Origin: Ramlibacter sp.
Lineage (GTDB): Bacteria; Pseudomonadota; Gammaproteobacteria; Burkholderiales; Burkholderiaceae
DNA length: 6,436 bases
Assembly (NCBI GenBank): GCA_014376915.1
Contig: JACMQP010000623.1
Location: 1 to 6,436 of the forward strand
Direction: 5' to 3'
Shown: piece by piece, positions 1 to 6,436 of the stretch
Layout: each line of letters opens with the position of its first letter
Position numbering within the stretch: the stretch's first letter is position 1
Translations under genes and position numbers: made by a program
Notes under the pieces: model-generated
What the model was told of the DNA's origin: nothing
Databases searched by the model: none
The model's input: only the letters and a program-made list of their open reading frames with translations

Positions 1-918
1 CACTTCCACCGGCCGGTCGCGGCGCGCGGCGTCGAACAACAGTTCCCACGGCATCGCGAACAGCTCGCTGGAGTGGATCGGCGATCCGCCCGTTGCGCCG
101 GTGGTTGGCGGCGTCCCGAGCTGCGCCACCATCTCGCGCGCGGCGGTATTGACCGCAACGACGTTGCCGTCGCCGTCCAGGCCCACCAGGGCGTCGCCGT
201 CGTCCCCCAGGCTGCATCCCGGCCAGTTCAGGCGCAGCAGCAGCGCATGCGGCTGCGCCAGCGCCAGCGAGTTCTCGATGCTGCGGGCCCACTGCGCCAC
301 CAGGTGCTTCAGCTCCGGCCGCTCGGCTACTTCGACGCCGGTCAGGTCCAGCATGCCGGCGCAGCGGCCGTCGGGGCCGAACAGCGGTGCGCCGGCGCAG
401 CTGAAGACGGCCGTGTCGTCGAAGAAGTGCTCGCCCCGGTGCAGCCACACCGGCCGCAGCTCGGCCAGCACAGCGCCGATCGCCGTGGTGCCGACCGCCC
501 GCTCCGACAGGTCAACGCCCACCCGTGCCAGCAGACGGGCCCTCGGGTCGCCGTCGGTGACCGGGCCGTTGACGTCGATCACCATGCCCTGCGCGTCGGT
601 GAGGATGGCGAAGTAGTGGCTGTTGGCGATCGCGCGGCCGAGCTGGTCCAGTAGCGGCCTGGCAGCCCGCAGCAGGGTGTGGTTGGCTTCTTCGGCGCGG
701 CGCCGGGCCTGGGCCGGCACCACGTCGAAAGTCAGGCGCTGCTCGGGCCGGCGGCCGGCTTCCAGGCAGCGGCGCCACGAGCGCTCGATCCAGCTGCGGT
801 CGGCCATGCCGTCCGCCAGCAGGCCGGCTGCCGGGCGCCGCTCGGCAATCACGGTGCGGCGCAGTGCGTCGATTTGCACCAGCCGTTGCTGGGCGGGGAA
901 GTGCAGGGTTGCAACCAT
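1..918 (-). CDS. AcoR-like GAF-domain transcriptional regulator, N-terminal part (runs off left edge)
   Basis: An uninterrupted minus-strand frame starts at the ATG at 918-916 and reaches base 1, giving 306 codons ([14 protein letters not shown]...). A GGAG at 933-930 lies 11 bases upstream, a slightly long but acceptable spacing. Residues about 41-60 ([20 protein letters not shown]) match the N-terminal signature of AcoR/sigma-54-type GAF regulators. Residues about 85-220 look like a GAF sensor domain: [15 protein letters not shown], then [35 protein letters not shown] and GMLDLTGVE. From about 240 ([22 protein letters not shown]) a PAS-like segment begins. Family members continue with an AAA+ sigma-54-interacting domain and a Fis-type helix-turn-helix; these lie outside the window, so their presence is inferred, and some relatives lack the AAA+ part. 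It is divergent from the molybdenum hydroxylase operon, so it probably controls that operon in response to a small ligand. Confidence 0.88.
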   Translation of the reverse strand, partial: MVATLHFPAQQRLVQIDALRRTVIAERRPAAGLLADGMADRSWIERSWRRCLEAGRRPEQRLTFDVVPAQARRRAEEANHTLLRAARPLLDQLGRAIANSHYFAILTDAQGMVIDVNGPVTDGDPRARLLARVGVDLSERAVGTTAIGAVLAELRPVWLHRGEHFFDDTAVFSCAGAPLFGPDGRCAGMLDLTGVEVAERPELKHLVAQWARSIENSLALAQPHALLLRLNWPGCSLGDDGDALVGLDGDGNVVAVNTAAREMVAQLGTPPTTGATGGSPIHSSELFAMPWELLFDAARRDRPVEV

Positions 919-948
919 GGTGGGATGGACTCCTGGCGGGTGGATGGG

Positions 949-960
949 TTGTGCCAATCG
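949..960 (+). repeat. Direct repeat copy 1 (TTGTGCCAATCG)
   Basis: This 12-base unit matches the copy at 1001-1012 (TTGTGCCGCTCG) at 10 of 12 positions. The copies start 52 bases apart, close to five turns of B-DNA, so both would face the same side of the helix. It is a possible operator half, but a repeat of this length could also be chance. Confidence 0.35.
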
Positions 961-1000
961 CAGCAACATCGACATTGTTTCATTTTGAGAATTTCGTGTC

Positions 1001-1012
1001 TTGTGCCGCTCG
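1001..1012 (+). repeat. Direct repeat copy 2 (TTGTGCCGCTCG)
   Basis: Second copy of the 12-base unit at 949-960, with two central mismatches (AA against GC). It overlaps the left end of the imperfect palindrome at 1008-1028, so the two signals may belong to one composite binding site upstream of the small-subunit gene. Confidence 0.35.
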
Positions 1013-1028
1013 AACCGAGGGTTTGCGC
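1008..1028. promoter_or_regulatory. Imperfect palindrome, candidate operator
   Basis: A 21-base dyad centred on position 1018. The core is AACC-GAG-GGTT (1013-1023), and the outer pairs 1008/1028, 1009/1027 and 1011/1025 also match, giving 7 of 9 arm pairs. It lies 68 bases upstream of the small-subunit start. Fis-type helix-turn-helix regulators bind dyads, so it could be a site for the divergent regulator. It is not followed by a T run, so it does not look like a terminator. Confidence 0.35.
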
Positions 1029-1082
1029 TAGGTTCCCACACCGACCCGGGTCCAACAATCAACCGCGCTTTTCCAAAATTCG

Positions 1083-1089
1083 AAGGAGA
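1083..1089 (+). promoter_or_regulatory. Shine-Dalgarno AAGGAGA that fixes the small-subunit start
   Basis: AAGGAGA ends six bases before the ATG at 1096. The same frame stays open far upstream, back to an ATG at 679 opposite the regulator gene, so this site decides the start. The protein from 1096 begins exactly where small 2Fe-2S subunits usually begin. Confidence 0.85.
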
Positions 1090-1095
1090 CCGTCA

Positions 1096-1578
<483 letters not shown>

Positions 1579-1583
1579 ACTCC

Positions 1584-1590
1584 AAGGAGA
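1584..1590 (+). promoter_or_regulatory. Shine-Dalgarno AAGGAGA of the large-subunit gene
   Basis: AAGGAGA lies six bases before the ATG at 1597, in the 18-base gap after the small-subunit stop. It is the same sequence and spacing as at the first gene, which suggests matched translation of subunits needed in equal amounts. Confidence 0.8.
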
Positions 1591-1596
1591 ACTGAC

Positions 1597-3987
<2,391 letters not shown>

Positions 3988-3991
3988 CAAC

Positions 3992-3997
3992 AAAGGA
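3992..3997 (+). promoter_or_regulatory. Shine-Dalgarno AAAGGA of the medium-subunit gene
   Basis: AAAGGA lies six bases before the ATG at 4004, in the 16-base gap after the large-subunit stop. It supports that start, after which the protein begins with the usual FAD-subunit N-terminus (MYAFTFERPTTLAEA). Confidence 0.75.
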
Positions 3998-4003
3998 ATC
4001 ACC

Positions 4004-4798
4004 ATGTACGCCTTCACCTTTGAACGTCCCACCACCCTGGCCGAGGCCGTGCGGCTGGCCGGAGCCGGCGCCAGGCCGCTGGCCGGCGGCCAGACCCTGC
4101 TGGCGTCGATGAAGCTGCGCCTCGCCGCGCCCGAGCAGCTCGCCGACCTCGGCGCCATCAAGGAGCTCACGGGCATCCGCAAGGACGGCAACGACATCAC
4201 CGTCGGCGCGATGTCGCGGCACCTGGATGTCGCCAACCATGCGGAGATCAAGGCGGCCTATCCGGCGCTGGCCGATCTCGCCAACCGGATCGGCGACCGC
4301 CAGGTGCGCGCGCTCGGCACCATCGGCGGCTCGGTCGCCAACGACGACCCGGCGGCCTGCTACCCGGCGGCGGTGCTGGGCTCGGGCGCCACCATCGTGA
4401 CCGACCGGCGCGAGATCGCGGCCGACGCCTTTTTCAAGGGCATGTTCACCACCGCGCTGGACGACGGCGAACTGATCACGAAGATCCGGTTCCCGATCCC
4501 GAGGCGGGCGGTGTACGAAAAAATGCGCCAGCAGGCGTCCCACTTCCCGCTGGTCGGCGTCTTCATCGCGCAGTACGACAACGGGGTGCGGGTGGCCGTC
4601 ACCGGCGCCAGCAACAGCGGCGTGTTCCGCCACAAGGGCCTGGAAGAAGCGCTGACGAAAAGCTTCACGGCCGACGCCGCGAGCAAGGTGAAGATCGACG
4701 CCACCGACCTCAACGCCGACCTGCACGCCACGGCCGCCTACCGCGCCAACCTGATCAGCGTGCTGGCGCAGCGCGGCGTCGCCCGCGCGCTGGGATAA
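4004..4798 (+). CDS. coxM: FAD-binding medium subunit of molybdenum hydroxylase (CoxM-like)
   Basis: The 264-residue flavoprotein subunit takes electrons from the 2Fe-2S clusters and passes them to an acceptor. The N-terminal FAD-binding domain (about 1-170) shows the pyrophosphate loop AGGQTLL (27-33) and the second flavin motif TIGGSVANDDPAACYP (106-121); both match the AGGHS and TIGG motifs of CoxM. The C-terminal CO dehydrogenase flavoprotein domain covers about 175-260. The only Cys is C119, so the extra 4Fe-4S loop of 4-hydroxybenzoyl-CoA reductase flavoprotein subunits is absent, which argues against that enzyme. Length is slightly short but within the family range. It lies between the large-subunit gene (16-base gap) and the MoxR gene (9-base gap). 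No membrane segment or signal peptide is visible, and soluble or membrane-associated acceptors cannot be told apart. Confidence 0.95.
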   Translation: MYAFTFERPTTLAEAVRLAGAGARPLAGGQTLLASMKLRLAAPEQLADLGAIKELTGIRKDGNDITVGAMSRHLDVANHAEIKAAYPALADLANRIGDRQVRALGTIGGSVANDDPAACYPAAVLGSGATIVTDRREIAADAFFKGMFTTALDDGELITKIRFPIPRRAVYEKMRQQASHFPLVGVFIAQYDNGVRVAVTGASNSGVFRHKGLEEALTKSFTADAASKVKIDATDLNADLHATAAYRANLISVLAQRGVARALG

Positions 4799-4807
4799 GC
4801 TGCCGCG

Positions 4808-5749
4808 ATGACTGTTGCCCCGGCTGCCACGCCCGCCGCGTTCTCCACCGTCGACGCGGTCGTGCAGGCGCTGGAAGGCGAAGGCTATTTCGCCGACCGC
4901 CGCCTGGCGACGGCAGTGTTTCTCGCGCTCAAGCTGCAGCGTCCGCTGCTGCTGGAAGGCGAGCCCGGCGTCGGCAAGACCGAACTGGCCAAGGCGTTGG
5001 CCAGTGCGCTGCACCGCGCGCTGATCCGCTTGCAGTGCTACGACGGGCTCGAGCATCGCGAGGCACTCTACGAATGGAACTACGCGGCGCAGCTGCTGCA
5101 CATGCGCGCGGCCGAACTGACGCACGAAGGCTCGGTCGGCGCCGAGGCGATCGAACGCGAGGTCTACACCGACCGTTACCTGATCCGGCGGCCGCTGCTG
5201 CAGGCCCTGCAGACACCGGAGCCGGGGGCAGTGCTGCTGATCGACGAAGTGGACCGGGCCGACGAACCGTTCGAGGCCTTCCTGCTCGAATACCTGGGTG
5301 AGTACCAGGTGAGCATTCCCGAAATCGGCACCATCCGCGCCATGGCCACGCCGGTCACCATCCTCACCAGCAACCGCACCCGCGAGCTGCACGATGCGGT
5401 CAAGCGGCGCTGCCTGTACCACTGGGTCGACTATCCCGATCGCGAGCGCGAACTGGCCATCGTTCGGGCCCGGGTGCCGCAGGCCAGCGACGCGCTGTCG
5501 CGGCAGGTGGCGCTGTTCGTCGCCCGCCTGCGCGGCCAGCCGTTCGCCAGTGCGTTCCAGCGCGCGCCCGGCATCGCCGAGAGCGTCGAATGGGCCAAGG
5601 CGCTGGTGGCGCTGGATACGCTGGTGGTCGACCCCGAGGTGGTCGCCGATACCGCCGGCATCCTGTTCAAGCAGCGCGAGGACGTGGCGGCGCTGACGCG
5701 CGAGCTGTCGGTGGAGTTGCTGCGGGCCGAAGAAGAACCTGCAACCTGA
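4808..5749 (+). CDS. coxD: MoxR-family AAA+ ATPase, CoxD-like maturation chaperone
   Basis: The 313-residue AAA+ ATPase has Walker A GEPGVGKT (51-58), Walker B VLLIDE (142-147), a sensor-1 Asn in TILTSN (N189) and arginine-finger candidates in AVKRRCLYHW (R200, R201), all in the order seen in CoxD. The lid domain fills about 210-305. In Oligotropha carboxidovorans, CoxD is a chaperone needed with CoxE and CoxF for post-translational assembly of the Mo/Cu centre of CO dehydrogenase. Here it follows the medium-subunit gene after nine bases (GCTGCCGCG) without a recognisable Shine-Dalgarno, unlike the three structural genes, so it is probably translated by coupling and at a lower level. Its target is presumably the large subunit encoded upstream, but that enzyme lacks the copper-ligand Cys, so the exact role is open. 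General MoxR relatives are the alternative; the KRRCLYHW stretch favours CoxD. Confidence 0.92.
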   Translation: MTVAPAATPAAFSTVDAVVQALEGEGYFADRRLATAVFLALKLQRPLLLEGEPGVGKTELAKALASALHRALIRLQCYDGLEHREALYEWNYAAQLLHMRAAELTHEGSVGAEAIEREVYTDRYLIRRPLLQALQTPEPGAVLLIDEVDRADEPFEAFLLEYLGEYQVSIPEIGTIRAMATPVTILTSNRTRELHDAVKRRCLYHWVDYPDRERELAIVRARVPQASDALSRQVALFVARLRGQPFASAFQRAPGIAESVEWAKALVALDTLVVDPEVVADTAGILFKQREDVAALTRELSVELLRAEEEPAT

Positions 5750-5763
5750 TGGCCGGTCGATGA
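5749..5763 (+). other. Four-codon minicistron bridging coxD and coxE
   Basis: The coxD stop overlaps an ATG as TGATG (5747-5751). That ATG opens only ATG-GCC-GGT-CGA-TGA, and its stop overlaps the probable coxE start at 5760 as ATGA. It could let ribosomes reinitiate stepwise, or be accidental. No Shine-Dalgarno is obvious before either ATG. Confidence 0.3.
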
Positions 5764-6436
5764 GACTCGGGGACGCGCGCGCCGGCAAACTGGCCGACAA
5801 CATCACCGGCTTCGGCCGGGCCTTGCGCCGCGCCGGCGTTCCGGCCGACAGCGCCCGCATGGCGCTGGCGACGCAGGCTGCGGACCTGGTCGGCGTGGCG
5901 AGCAAGGCCGACATGTGCGCCGCGCTGGAGACAGTGATGATCAATCGCGAGCAGGACCGGCAGGTGTTCCGCGAACTGTTCGACGCCTATTTCAGCGATC
6001 CCGAGATGGCGAACAAGCTGCTCGCGCAACTGCTTCCCAGCGCCGAAGGAAAGGCCGAACCCAACAAGCGCCGGCCGCGCGTGAATGAAGCGCTGGCGCC
6101 GGCCCGCGCGCTCGGCCAGAACGCGCCCAAGCCGGACCAGGAGGTGGATTTCGACGCCGCCATGACCGCCAGCGACCTCGCCAGCCTCAAGCATGCCGAC
6201 TTCAATGGACTGAGCGGCTCCGAGTACCGGCTGGTCGAACGACTGGCGCGCGACATCGCGTTGCCCGTGCCGCGCCTGCCGACACGGCGGCGCCGGCCCG
6301 GCGGGCGCGGCAGCCAGTTGCACTGGCCCGGCGTGTTGCGGCGCGCCGCCCGCAGCGGTGGCGAATTGCTGGAGCTGCCACGGCTGCGCCGGCTGGAGCA
6401 GCCGTTGCCCTTGCTGGTGCTGGTGGACGTTTCCGG
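5760..6436 (+). CDS. coxE: CoxE-like VWA-domain protein, N-terminal part (runs off right edge)
   Basis: The frame is open from the ATG at 5760 to the window end (225 codons plus two bases; MRLGDARAGKLADNITGFGR...). The N-terminal part is a helical region typical of CoxE-type proteins (NITGFGRALRRAGVPAD...). About residues 100-135 are charged and Pro-rich, and about 175-185 is an Arg/Gly-rich patch (PTRRRRPGGRGS), as often seen before the VWA domain of this family. The last residues, PLLVLVDVSG, are the first strand of the VWA domain and the start of its metal-binding DxSxS (MIDAS) motif, cut by the edge. CoxE works with the MoxR ATPase CoxD in metal-centre maturation; MoxR and VWA proteins commonly act as pairs. 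The start is the first good ATG after coxD (10-base gap); an in-frame upstream start lacks an ATG or GTG nearby. Normal family length is about 390-410, so roughly half is seen. Confidence 0.87.
   Translation, partial: MRLGDARAGKLADNITGFGRALRRAGVPADSARMALATQAADLVGVASKADMCAALETVMINREQDRQVFRELFDAYFSDPEMANKLLAQLLPSAEGKAEPNKRRPRVNEALAPARALGQNAPKPDQEVDFDAAMTASDLASLKHADFNGLSGSEYRLVERLARDIALPVPRLPTRRRRPGGRGSQLHWPGVLRRAARSGGELLELPRLRRLEQPLPLLVLVDVS

Larger units (their letters stand above)
919..1095. promoter_or_regulatory. Divergent control region between regulator and cox-like operon
   Basis: These 177 bases separate the two divergent start codons and must hold both promoters. Positions about 970-1000 are clearly AT-richer than the surrounding DNA, as expected for promoter or binding DNA. 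I searched both strands by eye for the sigma-54 pattern GG-N10-GC in a TGGCAC...TTGC context and found no convincing match: TTGGCAC reads on the minus strand at 957-951 but has no GC at the right distance. No good sigma-70 -35/-10 pair was seen either: TTGTTT at 975-980 lacks a proper -10, and TAGGTT at 1029-1034 lacks a -35. A direct repeat and a palindrome inside it are listed separately. Confidence 0.7.

Noticed and set aside
951..957. TTGGCAC on the minus strand as a sigma-54 -24 element
   Set aside because: The bases at the required distance do not give the -12 GC, so only half of the promoter pattern is present.
73..988. Plus-strand open frames opposite the regulator (73-654, 101-616, 623-988)
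   Set aside because: They encode Arg- and Ala-rich sequence without domains, whereas the minus strand encodes a clear GAF-type regulator without interruption through the same bases up to 918.
679..1095. In-frame upstream extension of the small-subunit gene to an ATG at 679
   Set aside because: It would run opposite the regulator gene and through the intergenic region, adding 139 residues with no family match. The ATG at 1096 has a strong Shine-Dalgarno and gives the expected N-terminus.

Overview
The window is high-GC DNA that reads like a proteobacterial chromosome, most likely a betaproteobacterium of the Burkholderiales type. This rests on codon bias, family resemblance and the divergent GAF-domain regulator; no marker gene fixes the taxon. 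It holds one locus: the control region and first five genes of a molybdenum hydroxylase operon of the carbon monoxide dehydrogenase (Cox) / xanthine dehydrogenase family, with a divergently transcribed regulator.

Layout. Positions 1-918, minus strand, are the N-terminal 306 codons of an AcoR-like GAF-domain regulator that runs off the left edge. Positions 919-1095 are the divergent intergenic region, with an AT-richer core, a 12-bp direct repeat 52 bp apart and an imperfect palindrome. From 1096 to the right edge five plus-strand genes are tightly packed: small 2Fe-2S subunit (1096-1578), large molybdopterin subunit (1597-3987), medium FAD subunit (4004-4798), MoxR-type AAA+ ATPase of the CoxD type (4808-5749), and the start of a CoxE-type VWA protein (5760 to the edge). 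The gaps are 9-18 bases and no terminator was seen, so this is very probably one transcript.

Function. The S, L and M subunits should form an (LMS)2 enzyme that hydroxylates or oxidises a substrate at a Mo-cytosine-dinucleotide centre and passes electrons through two 2Fe-2S clusters to FAD. The active-site loop of the large subunit reads AYRGAGR (form II), not the AYRCSFR of genuine CO dehydrogenases (form I), and the gene order S-L-M is also form II. The Cys that carries the Mo-S-Cu site is absent. The enzyme should therefore be read as a form II, CoxL-like molybdenum hydroxylase of unknown substrate rather than as an established CO dehydrogenase. The CoxD/CoxE pair is a maturation chaperone system that in form I enzymes helps build the Mo/Cu centre; its presence beside an enzyme without the copper ligand is the most interesting question here. 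The divergent regulator probably senses a small molecule through its GAF domain and controls the operon, although no convincing sigma-54 promoter was found between the two.

The locus type is known in general; nothing here clearly shows an undescribed system. The open points are substrate, inducer and the role of CoxD/E.
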